20,533 nt of DNA, from positions 1 to 20,533 of the forward strand of contig WTXI01000513.1 of the NCBI GenBank assembly GCA_022376515.1, given 5' to 3'. Origin of the DNA: Lactifluus volemus (taxonomy: Eukaryota; Basidiomycota; Agaricomycetes; Russulales; Russulaceae). Below are positions 1 to 8,220 of the stretch, piece after piece (within the stretch, counting starts at the first letter, position 1; the number at the start of each line of letters is the position of its first letter). Position numbers and translations under genes: made by a program. The notes under the pieces are model-generated. The model searched no databases. It was not told the DNA's origin and saw nothing but the letters and a program-made list of their open reading frames with translations.

Positions 1-83
1 AGAACGATGTGGAAGGGACGTCATCAGGGTGAGTAAGCGTGTTTAGGAAGCATAAGGTCCAACTTGTCCTGCATTCTGTAACA
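1..83 (-). mobile_element. LTR family B, partial 5' end
   Basis: Read on the minus strand, this begins TGTTACAGAATGCAGG at 83 and runs off the window edge at 1. Bases 10-76 match, inverted, the start of the solo LTR at 17294-17360, with only a few mismatches. The LTR begins exactly where the reverse-transcriptase reading of element D stops (codons for GYHNIQ end at 84), so it was inserted into D. A 5-bp target copy, if present, would be ATCTG at 84-88; its partner lies outside the window. Whether this is a solo LTR or part of a longer element cannot be seen. Confidence 0.8.
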
Positions 84-960
84 ATCTGGATGTTATGATA
101 GCCCCAACGAATGTCTAGTGCCGTGAAGAGGGTGCGTCCATGCAGCACTTCCAGAATTTGTTCAATGCGAGGGATGGGGTACACATCTCGAATCGTCCAA
201 CTGTTCACTTCCCTATAGTCCTGGATGGGTCGAGACTCCATCTCTCTTTCTTTATAAAGAACCAAGGGGTCGACCAAGGAGAGTTGGACTTTTCGATGAA
301 TCCCCACTGCTCATTCTCTTTAAGAACTTCTGGGTCGCTTCTCTTTCCTCCCTTGAGGCATAGACTTTACAATTGATGGAGCTGGGGCATCCTCCTTCAA
401 GACAATGGCATGATCTCTGGTCGTGAAGGTGGGAAGCGATGGGATTTTTTCTTCATCAAAGACGTCCGCATAGTCCTGGTATTGGGGTGGTAGCACCTCG
501 TGCTTTCCCCACTGGCTACCTGCTCTTGGTGCGCCTTTATGGCCCATTCCTGGGCCACATTGGTGCGATCAATGCGTGCTGGTTCCTTCTCCCTGTCCTT
601 GTGTATCTGACGAGGGCGCTGGCTTCTCCACTTGGTTTCGATCCGTACTCCTCCGTTCTGTACCTCCCTTGGTCCAATCGATGCGAGGATTGAACTCTGA
701 GAGCCAGGGGTGCCCAAGAGTACACGATCTTTGCCAAGATTGGTGACATAGAACCGCTGGAGGTGTCCTTGCTCCTACGAGACACGAAGAACAGTACTCC
801 GTGAGTGTCCCAGCCTGGTTCTGGTTCCATCCACATTGTAGACGTAGCGGGGTGAGGAGTTTTGAGTGCTAGTCCCCATCGCGGACTGTGCGCTGATCAA
901 GGAAGTTTTCTGGCTCCACTGTCGACTAAGGCGACATCTGCGACCGTTTTGTGGACATTT
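84..960 (-). pseudogene. Element D: decayed Ty3/Gypsy pol (protease and RT start)
   Basis: Minus-strand remnant of a chromovirus-like pol gene broken by several frameshifts. Around 912-930 the aspartic protease motif LVDSGA can be read, followed by a stop. At 320-720, in shifting frames, there is the linker seen upstream of RT (NVAQEWA, then YQDYADVFDEE and RDHAI), which closely parallels the intact pol at 12390-12540. From about 290 down to 84 the RT start is readable (a counterpart of SPWSTPWFFIKKKDGS, then TLFTALDIRWGYHNIQ). RT ends abruptly at 84, where an LTR of another family is inserted; the catalytic YxDD region, RNase H and integrase are not in the window. Homology to the intact copy at 8221-13002 is clear at protein level but weak at DNA level, so D is an older, distinct family. 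Confidence 0.85.
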
Positions 961-1060
961 GAAAACGAAATGGGCAAATTCAAAGCATTGGCATTGGCAT
1001 AGCTAATGTACATTCGTTTCAGTCCTAAGGCTCGTACCCAGGTCGCGCGGCACGAGCTCT

Positions 1061-2890
1061 TCAAAAATCCTGGGGCGCAGAGTCGGTGGAGTCAACCATA
1101 TCCTTGATAAATTCCTTGTCGTCGTCAGACAACTTCATAAGTCCTCCATAAGCTGGTCGCGGTGATTTCTTTCTTTTCTTCTTCACAGCCCGCACTGCGG
1201 CGGCGCTGTGCAGGCTTGCTGCCCTTGTTCTGGTTCTTTTCTTCTCAGGGCACATGCGGCTCACATGGCCCTGCCGGCGGCAATGAAGCAGCGACCTTCC
1301 GCCACTAGCTTCTTCTTTCTTCAGGGGTAGGCCCCCCTGTGTGGATGGCGTCAACGTCCATGGCGTCAGAGGTCGTTTTTTGCCTGTCCTGCTGGTACCT
1401 CCCAAGCGCAGCAAGGCGTTGGCGGAAGTTTGGCCTGGCCTGTCTCCAGAGGTGGCTCTGGCTTCGATCCACCTCCCTTGACGCCTCAAGGCGTCTTGCC
1501 ATCCCTTCAGAGTATCGGTAAGGTGGCCTCAAAATCAATGATCTTTTCACGGAGGACTCGCTTCAAGCCATCCTTGAATCGAAGGAGGGTCCTTGCTCAT
1601 TTGGACCCCACTTGGCAGAGCGATTAGTGTATTGAAATCATTGATGTATGTTTTGAGGTCTTCCCCTGCATCTGCAGGGTGAGCAGACGCCCCAATGCCT
1701 CCTCTCTGGCCACAGTGTTCTGAACTGAGCTTTAACGCTTGTCAAAGTCCGTCCAGACCTGCTCATTGTTTGGATCAATGGCCAGAAGGTGATTTGGGTA
1801 CTGTCCCACATTGCTACCCCATTCATCAAGGTTGGATGATTCCATCGACCCACTGGTCGACTGCCTTGCCTCGGATCCTTCCCACACAGGTGAGGACCCA
1901 CATGTAGGGGCTGCTTATGGAGGGGTGGTCCCGATTCATTCCCAGAAGACTGTGAAGGTGCGGCAGAAGCGTGTGAGGTCATCAATCCCCATTGAAAATC
2001 TCAGGGATCGTGCCATAAAGGGCCGATGAATGGGTGGCTGGCCTCCTGCTGGTTGTCCTCCCGCAGGAATGCCTCCTCCACCACCACCTCCACCTCTGCC
2101 TCCACTTCCTCCTGGCTGTGCCCCAGCTAGAGGTCCTCCTCCAGGTTGCCCAGAGGAGCTGTATCCTGTGATGCCTGCTAGTGCGGTAACAGCAGTGCCA
2201 ACTGTAGCTGACCTGATGAACGCACTACCACTGGGCACACTAGGATGAGGTTGTGGAGAGGGGGAGAGAGCAGCTGGAAACATGGTGGGATCCACCAACA
2301 TTCCACTGTTGGGTCTGTCACCATTACACACTGACATCAGAGTATGGTGATCCATTTGTTTCTGTACTGGGGGCACTTGCAATGTCGAGGTTGGTTCAAG
2401 CTGCTGATGAATTCCGGGGGAACACTGTTAGAGGGACTTGTGTGGCTTGATAGACTGGTTCAAACAACTGCCAGTAGGTGAAAGTGCTTCGGGTCATTCT
2501 GGGGTACTTCCAGATCCTGAGCCTGCTGGTGTCAAGGACAGCGTGTGCACTGGATAGTCTGGGTGCTGTGGATCACTTGGTCTCCACCAGCTGAGTTCAA
2601 ATCGTGCAATGTCTTCGTCTGTGACATATCTCCCTATTTCTGTCATGTAGGTGTCTGTTTATCGAACCACTCGACGTGATACCACTTCTGGTTGATAAAC
2701 TCGATGGGTCCGTGTGGTTCCACCTTCTCAAAAGCCCAATATGCACTTCTTGGGGTTTTCTTGACGTTCTATCCAAAAGGTGTGCCAACTACGTGGTCTG
2801 GGAGGTCTGGTTCGTTTCTGGTTTCGACTCTGGTAGCTTCCCCTTCTCTGTGGTCCAACCAACTGTTATGGAAGCCGTTTTGTCGATCAA
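1061..2890 (-). pseudogene. Element D: decayed gag
   Basis: Minus-strand gag remnant lying upstream of the D pol remnant. Its N-terminal part (about 2880-2620) reads DLPDHVVGTPF, then GPIEFINQKWYHVEWF, matching the N-terminal pattern of the intact gag here (DLPTHVKGG, then VRVEFINDVWHAV). A Gly/Pro-rich linker follows at 2040-2240. A gag core is readable in pieces at 1640-2030, with FTVFWE and further on MWDSTQITFWPLIQ. Near 1255-1300 is a CCHC zinc knuckle (CRRQGHVSRMC) whose first cysteine is one frame off because a base has been lost. The C-terminal frame ends in SAPQDF at 1061. Multiple stops and frameshifts make it non-functional. Confidence 0.8.
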
Positions 2891-3399
2891 TCGCCCACTC
2901 TTCGCAAGAGGAGCGGTCTCAGTAGCCTATAAGTTGTTCACTCTAGCAAGAGGAACGAAAAATTTCTGTGCACTCTGGCACACACTTTCTCGGCCTGAAA
3001 AGAAAGTGGGCAACGGTCTGGTTCGTTCGGGGTACACTTCTTGTGACGAAGAAGTGGAGGGATAGGAGCTTCAGCTTATGTCACAGTTCGCAGGGACCGT
3101 GGCTCGAAGTGAGCGTCGTTCTGGTTGGCTATTTACTGTGGCGAGTTGAACAAGACTAGCAACACCAAATAGTCAATTCTAGCACGTGCAGGCAAGGTCC
3201 CATGAGGAGTAGACTTGACTGTGCAAACTCTCGGTGTTTGTATTGCGTGTGGCAGATAGCACAGGCCGGCGCACACGATGGTCAGAGTTACCGTTCCTAA
3301 AAAGGATAGACAGTGGCAGATGGGTTAATGACGATGTGTAGGTTCAACCGCAACACGGGCGCGAGCGTACTATGGTCAGAAAGGATCTTTCTGGCCCTA
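2891..3399. other. Unassigned stretch between elements D and P
   Basis: No convincing gene is seen. By position the right side of D (its leader and 5' LTR) should lie here, but I find no TATA box, LTR end or self-priming pair. On the minus strand near 3225-3270 a short CxxxC-like reading (CAPACAICHTQYKH) resembles an integrase zinc site but leads nowhere. Two adjacent perfect 8-bp stems occur at 2987-3012 (CACTTTCT/AGAAAGTG) and 3036-3057 (CACTTCTT/AAGAAGTG). Confidence 0.5.
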
Positions 3400-4255
3400 T
3401 GTTACGGTTTCCACCGTCACATGACATTCAGAAAAGTACCACTTGCAACCATGGGAAATTCAAACCATTTCAAGCTATATAAACAACAGTAACAAACAAG
3501 AACACAGCTAAGTAAACAGTGAAGACACATGACACTCAATCTATCCCCGATCCGATCTCACTTACATAACTACTATACAGTACTATACAGATTCAGTTAC
3601 AATACAGTTCCCCCAAGATTACCCCAATGTGACCCTGACATCATTCCAGCGCAGTCCCGGGATTACCCCGAGGATCTCGATCCATCTCAATCCTATCTCA
3701 ATCCACCCCTATCTATATTATATCGTGATGTCACCCTATGTGACATCCCTGAGAATCCCTTAGTAAGCATCACACCCTAGTAGTATATAAGCTGGCACTT
3801 TCAGTGCCCCTTGTCTTTAGTCTTCACTTCGTCTTTAATCAGAACCACCATCTTCCTCCTTTTCCAAAGACCTTCTGGTCTCCCCTCTCATCTCTTAAGT
3901 CTTCCTCCCTAACCTCTGTGAGTTAGGAGGATTAGTCCTTGCCTACCAGAGAGGGGCACTAGAGATCATTGACAATACCAGGAGTGCATCCATCAGCGTG
4001 ACACCCTTCTCCTGAGTAGAGCCAGTGGGACGTAGAACCCTGAACCCTGATTAGTCAGACTAAGCCTTGTGACCACTGCGGCTTAGTCATCTATCATGTC
4101 ATCAAGTATCCCATGGTCACGTGACAGGCCTCACGTGCCCTCAAGTTTAGTCAGCAACCCTTACATCATCAAGTGTTACTTGACGCTAGTCCCTGCTGGA
4201 CTAGGTCTCATGACTAAGCTCACATCGAGCGCCAAGGCCCTTCTGAGCCTTGACA
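3400..4255 (+). mobile_element. Element P: 5' LTR (856 bp)
   Basis: The LTR begins TGTTACGG at 3400 and is placed to end in TTGACA at 4255. The end was fixed by the self-priming site that starts one base later, as in element C1. U3 holds CRE-like octamers at 3636-3643 (TGACATCA) and 3726-3733 (TGATGTCA), a partial one at 3741-3747, and a TATATAAG box at 3784-3791. The inferred transcript start is A3819, 35 nt from the TATA start. R plus U5 (3819-4255) is long and carries two CACGTG palindromes at 4118-4123 and 4132-4137. The 5 bp before the LTR are CCCTA. The matching 3' LTR is not in the window. Confidence 0.75.
3784..3791 (+). promoter_or_regulatory. TATA box of element P LTR
   Basis: TATATAAG, the same octamer as in the C1 LTRs. 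It lies 35 nt before the inferred +1 (A3819), the exact spacing seen in C1 and C2. Confidence 0.7.
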
Positions 4256-4256
4256 A

Positions 4257-4267
4257 AAGTGAAGACT
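4257..4267 (+). promoter_or_regulatory. Self-priming primer-binding site of element P
   Basis: AAGTGAAGACT is the exact reverse complement of AGTCTTCACTT at 3819-3829, the inferred first 11 nt of the P transcript. It starts one base after the LTR end. No TGG (complement of a tRNA CCA end) follows the LTR. This fits the Tf1-type mechanism, in which the 5' end of the RNA folds back as primer. Confidence 0.75.
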
Positions 4268-4452
4268 CATAAAACCATCTACCTCTTCAACCTTCCGTAG
4301 GACGAAGACATTATCACACAGCACCATATGTTGGTCAACCAAGCAATAGTTAACACCTATCCAAGAAGGAGTAGGAAGAGGGAGCACCCAGTCATACTAC
4401 ACCCAATACCAGGACGCCCCTAGTACCGACACACACACCCACATTGAAGACC

Positions 4453-4618
4453 ATGTTGGACGAGATACCAACATGGCACGGAGTATCTGTATGGATAGAT
4501 GAACTACAGCAAACATGAGTCTCTGCATGGGAAAATCAGTTTACCTGTACAGAGAGCACTATCAACAACGAACCTATCAGTTACCCCATCAGACAATTCG
4601 ACAACCTACCACCCCATA
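4453..4618 (+). pseudogene. Element P gag, part 1 (N-terminus)
   Basis: The gag frame opens at ATG 4453 (MLDEIPTW) and is broken by one in-frame TGA at 4516-4518 (codon 22). After that it is open through VSAWENQF up to the DNA transposon at 4619. Joining 4618 to 6204, keeping one TA, gives LPPHIKG across the junction. This is the counterpart of LPTHVKG in the intact gag at 13074-14813, and it confirms both the frame and the insertion point. Confidence 0.7.
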
Positions 4619-4644
4619 CATCAGGAAAACATCATATTTGCTTA
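4619..4644 (+). repeat. Left terminal inverted repeat of the DNA transposon
   Basis: The first 15 bases, CATCAGGAAAACATC, are identical to the reverse complement of the right end at 6176-6201. The match continues to 26 bp with two mismatches. Confidence 0.85.
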
Positions 4645-4974
4645 CACTAATTAATGGTGCTTACTTTGCTTAATGGTCTTAATTACAGTCTTCTGCTTAA
4701 TAAAAAATTTCTGTTTTTTGGTTTAAGCACATTAAGCACATTAATCACATTAATCCACACTCAGCACAACTAAGCAAATTTTATTATGACCAATAATGAA
4801 AATTAAGCAAACTTTAATCACACTAAGTAAACCAGTAGTTTAAGCAAACTAAGAGAATTTTAAGAGGCTTTTAATCATGCTAAGCAAATTGAAGTATTTT
4901 ATGTAATTTAATTAAAGTCCGAAAAATATGCAAAGTCATGAAATTTTCACTAAGTCGTTCCCGTGCACCAACCA

Positions 4975-5845
4975 CGTGCATCTTTGTTTGTTCTTATTTG
5001 CACGATGTTGATTTTCGTGCGTTTTCGTGCCAAGTCTTCTGTCCCTCCCTCCCCTCTGTCGTCGTCGCCCCCATGTTGAGGACTCCGCTGTTGTCACCAC
5101 AGCTGGCTCACCATCTGGCACTGCCACACGTCTTGCCCTCTCTCCTTGCCGTCTCCGTGGCCTCTGTCACCACCGCTCGCCGCCTTGCGCTGCCACAAGC
5201 CTCAGCGTCCCTGCGTTCTCTTTGCCACCGCATTTCCCCCCCCCCCTTTTTTTCCCCCTGCGCAAACGCGTCTCAATGCTGCTTCCTCTGCCTCTGCCTC
5301 TGCCTCTGCCTCTGCCTCTGCCTCTGCCTCCACCGCGTCATCCTCTGCTTCCTGCGCCTGCACCGTGTCCACGCCCTCGCCTCCGCATTGCTTCCTCCTG
5401 GAACCACTGGGCTGGGCTGCGAGGGGTCCACGGCGCACGCTGCCTGTGCCGCGCCTTCTGCGCCACCTCTCCGGTATGTTGTACGCTACCTCGCCCCAAC
5501 ACTTCCTGACCCTTTTTTTTTTGTTCACCTTCACCTCTGCCTCCGCCTCCTCCTGTGGCGCCGCCTCCCCTGCCTGCACCACCCCTCCTGCGCCTTCTGC
5601 GCACTTCCGTCCCCTCCGCCGTCCCTGCACGCACTTCCGTCCCCTCTGCTGTCCCCGCGCCTCCTCCGCTTCCCGCGCCTCCCGCGCCTCCTCCCGCGCC
5701 TCCTCTTGCCCCTCCCACAGCATTTCCTGGGCTTCCCGCACCCCGTGCCTCCTCCCTTGGCCCTCGCCTCCTCCTGCGCCTCCGCCTCCGCCACCGCCTC
5801 CTCGTGGCCCTGCAGTCCCACCCCCCCAGGGCTGTTGCATCAAGG
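4975..5845. repeat. C/T-rich low-complexity core of the DNA transposon
   Basis: The plus strand is nearly free of A and dominated by CCTCC, GCCTC and CCTGCG runs. It includes a (CCTCTG)7 microsatellite at 5285-5326. Several frames stay open on both strands for up to 300 codons, only because A/T-containing stop codons are rare. The predicted proteins are Pro/Ala/Ser or Leu/Cys repeats with no domain. I treat this as non-coding, possibly captured host sequence. Confidence 0.7.
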
Positions 5846-5922
5846 CCTGTAGATTACTAGTCTTAGATATTCATGTTGTAGTTTTACTCCAATATATAAT
5901 TTTGATGCCTATAAAATTGTGT

Positions 5923-5959
5923 GATTGAAAATTTCAAATGGATTGAAAATTTCAAATTA
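5923..5959 (+). repeat. Tandem 18-bp repeat with internal palindrome
   Basis: GATTGAAAATTTCAAATG at 5923-5940 is repeated directly at 5941-5957. Each unit contains the palindrome TTGAAAATTTCAA. It lies inside the AT-rich right arm of the DNA transposon. Confidence 0.7.
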
Positions 5960-6175
5960 GTTAAAAATGTGAAAGATGCTTAATGTTACTTAGACCTTGC
6001 TTAATTAGCTTAATTAAGCAGAATGCGCTTAATTCAGCAAATGTGCTTAATTCAGCAACAGGGTGCGCTTACTGTGCTTAATCAAGGGTTGCTTAACTTG
6101 TGCTTAGTTCTTCTTAATGCTTGCTTAACCTGCTTAATGATGACTTTAAGCACACTAATCACACTTTAAGCACAT

Positions 6176-6201
6176 TAAGCAAAAACGATGTTTTCCTGAT
6201 G
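6176..6201 (-). repeat. Right terminal inverted repeat of the DNA transposon
   Basis: Inverted copy of 4619-4644; its outer 15 bases are an exact match. It is followed by the TA target copy at 6202-6203. Confidence 0.85.
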
Positions 6202-6203
6202 TA

Positions 6204-7142
6204 TCAAAGGCAAAGCAATCTGGGACCCACATATGGGTCAAGGAACCAGATCATACTCCATCTTAGACACGACGCTAACAAACCCTGCAAGAGGGCTTGT
6301 TGAGCTCATCAATGGACGATGGTATATGATCCAATACAACAGGATACTAAAAACATTTCAAGTCAAGCAGAGTGACATCATCTCCGAAGTGAAGGCTGAC
6401 CTTCTCGGACTTGGACGATGGAATGAAGCACCAGAAGATGAAGAAGAAGTCCTAGACCAAGAGACAGGACTGATGCTAGGAGGAGAGCTACTCCACTCCC
6501 CTCAACCTGAAATAATTCAACCATGGCAAACCCCCACAACCCCAGCAATCCCAGTTACCATGCAGGAGCCGAGTGCCCCTGCCAGCACTACGTTTAGCCC
6601 ACAGTTAACCCCCCTTACGATGACCTTACCATTACGCACGGAACCCCTTGAACCTATGTCAGCCATCTCAGAAGGTACTGAGGCTAGCCCAGTACTTATG
6701 AGAGACTCCTCTCTAGAACCGCTGCCCATGTCCTTGTCCCCTATTGTGGAAGACGTACTCGCAGCAGTAACTGACATGCTCATAATGGTACAAGAAACTA
6801 GAAGAATGGAGGAAGACCACATTCTCACCATGGCACCCCTCATTGAACAACAGGTCTACCAAGTACACAGACAAGGATACCACTTACCGGAACCTCAAAT
6901 CACTCAGCAAGCAGCTTTACCTCCAGCACCAGCGGCCATATTCCCCACTATCCGATTCCCACCCACCAACCCTACGGTGCCAGTATCAGTTGCAGCACCT
7001 GTAACTCCGACAATCCCTAAACCCCGGCCCACAGAACTTATTGAACTGCCACCGACCATCTTCACTGGCGACAGGAACAAGAGCGATTTGTTCCTAAAGG
7101 AATTCAAGCAGTGGAAGATGCTCAACCGGAACACCCCAGAAA
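6204..7142 (+). pseudogene. Element P gag, part 2
   Basis: Open continuation of the P gag frame, about 313 codons. After the junction it reads KGKAIWDPHMGQG, then GLVELINGRWYMIQY, parallel to the N-terminal domain of the intact gag. A long Pro/Thr/Ser-rich linker follows, then the start of the retrotransposon gag core, PPTIFTGDRNKSDLFLKEF (about 7045-7105), ending LNRNTPE at 7140. It stops where the poly(A)-tailed insertion begins. Codons are intact here apart from the interruption; the whole gene is broken by two insertions and the TGA in part 1. Confidence 0.8.
7130..7142 (+). repeat. Left 13-bp target-site duplication of the retroposed insert
   Basis: AACACCCCAGAAA, repeated exactly at 16545-16557 directly after a run of A. 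The duplicated bases encode the NTPE of P gag. Confidence 0.85.
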
Positions 7143-7188
7143 CAGGTCCTTCTTGCCTCTTACCTTCATCATTGTTGTTTTTCCCACG

Positions 7189-7740
7189 ATGCCTTACCCC
7201 CCTGTCCTCTGCAAAGTCAACTACCAACAAGCTCACACAGATGCCGAGTCCAGCGTTCCAGGTGCCCAGGAAGCCCTGGAGACTGCTCGTGCGGTCCTGA
7301 AGAATGTGCCCATCGGGGACGACACTGCGGCGGAGGCTGCCCTCAAGGCAGCTCTCCTAGCGGCCACGTCAGCAACTTTCCCTCCCTCCCTGCCCCCCCC
7401 CCTCTCTGCCCCAGCTACTGTGACCCCCTCGGAAGCAACAACCCGGTTGGCTCAGTTGTTGGTGGGAGCCAGTGTTTTCCCTCCCTCTCTCTCAGAGGCC
7501 CCTCCCCTGTCCCCTACCGGACAGCAGGATGAGTCTGGCCCTTCCAATTCCCATGAATTTTACCCTCCCAGGGTTTTTACTGGGACCCCCATTTCTCAGC
7601 CCACCTCAATGCCCGCCATGGATACTTTGGACGGCGGGGCAGAGCCCCTTCCCTCGACCCGCTACTTTCCCCTGGGCAAGCGGCTTGCCAAGAAGAAGGC
7701 ACTTGCTATGGATGAAGAACTCTCCATTTTTGACATCTAC
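7189..7740 (+). pseudogene. Unknown C2HC-finger protein gene in the retrocopy, exon part 1
   Basis: ATG 7189 (MPYPPVLCKVNYQQAH) opens 184 codons that run unbroken to the C1 insertion after codon FDIY. I do not recognise the protein. It has an Ala-rich helical N-terminal part (residues about 25-65), a Pro/Ser-rich stretch, then YPPRVFTGT and a Lys-rich patch GKRLAKKKALAMDEE near the break. The upstream in-frame ATG at 7111 belongs to the P gag sequence, so 7189 is preferred. Without the insert the frame continues directly at 15616. Function is unknown; a nuclear or nucleic-acid-binding role is only a guess from the finger and basic regions in part 2. Confidence 0.65.
7736..7740 (+). repeat. 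Left target-site duplication of C1 (TCTAC)
   Basis: TCTAC directly before the LTR at 7741; the identical copy is at 15611-15615. Confidence 0.95.
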
Positions 7741-8184
7741 TGTTAGGGACTAGCTGTTCCTAGTTCCTAAGATAGGATCAAGTTGTTCAGGAGGGACCAA
7801 CAGAGACGCGAGTCAGGGTTGGGTCTAGCTAAGTTATAGCACTCAGAGGGCTTCAGGAGGGAGAGGGATCACAAGGGATTTGTGAGGGGGTTCAAGAGGC
7901 TAGTATTGGAGAGAAGTCCAAGCTGGAGAGCAAGGACACAAGTCAAGGAGTCTTATATACTGTACAGGGCAAAGGGGGAGTGACATCAGTGATGATGTCA
8001 TGAGCCTGGGTCTAACTACGACGTCATCGAAGTTCTAGGCTAATGATGTCATAAGAGTCACTATGAGTCAAGAACACGCTGTTCTGTGTCGTACAAGGTG
8101 AGGCTCTGTCCGTAAGCGAGAATATGGACGGAAATGAAAAACATGAGGCAACAGGGAGGCAGAGGTCCAGATAAATCCGTAACA
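7741..8184 (-). repeat. C1 LTR (3' LTR in element orientation)
   Basis: 444 bp, TGTTAG...TAACA as read on the plus strand. It is identical to 15166-15610 except for a missing G in the AAGGG/AAGGGG run near 7876. Confidence 0.97.
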
Positions 8185-8196
8185 TTACCTCCCGTC
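8185..8196 (-). promoter_or_regulatory. C1 polypurine tract
   Basis: On the minus strand GACGGGAGGTAA directly precedes the LTR. GGGAGG is the likely plus-strand DNA primer site. It is short but correctly placed, 25 nt after the pol stop codon. Confidence 0.65.
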
Positions 8197-8220
8197 TTAG
8201 GTGGTTGTCCCACCAACCAC

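Larger units (their letters stand above)
4617..6203. mobile_element. TIR DNA transposon, apparently non-autonomous, TA target duplication
   Basis: The element spans 4619-6201 (1583 bp) between TA dinucleotides at 4617-4618 and 6202-6203. The terminal inverted repeats begin with 15 identical bases, CATCAGGAAAACATC, and extend to 26 bp with two mismatches, ending in TTTGCTTA. Both subterminal zones (about 4640-4900 and 5980-6185) are AT-rich and carry over twenty copies of a GCTTAA/TTAAGC-type motif in both orientations, probably transposase-binding repeats. The core (about 4975-5845) is strongly C/T-rich and low-complexity, with no transposase that I can recognise. Excising the element with one TA restores the gag frame of element P. 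The TA duplication recalls Tc1/mariner, but dense subterminal repeats are more usual in hAT, CACTA or Mutator elements, so I leave the superfamily open. Confidence 0.85.

Noticed and set aside
2676..3159. Plus-strand frames of 60-130 codons
   Set aside because: Antisense to the D gag N-terminus or in unassigned sequence, without any recognisable domain.
4351..4360. Alternative end for the P LTR at TTAACA with CCTA as target copy
   Set aside because: Placing the end at 4255 gives the exact 11-nt self-priming site one base later, as in C1; the 4-bp match at 4356 can be chance.
4938..5928. Several long overlapping open frames (up to 304 codons) on both strands
   Set aside because: They are open only because this C/T-rich, low-complexity stretch lacks A/T-containing stops; the products are simple repeats and three or more frames are open at once.
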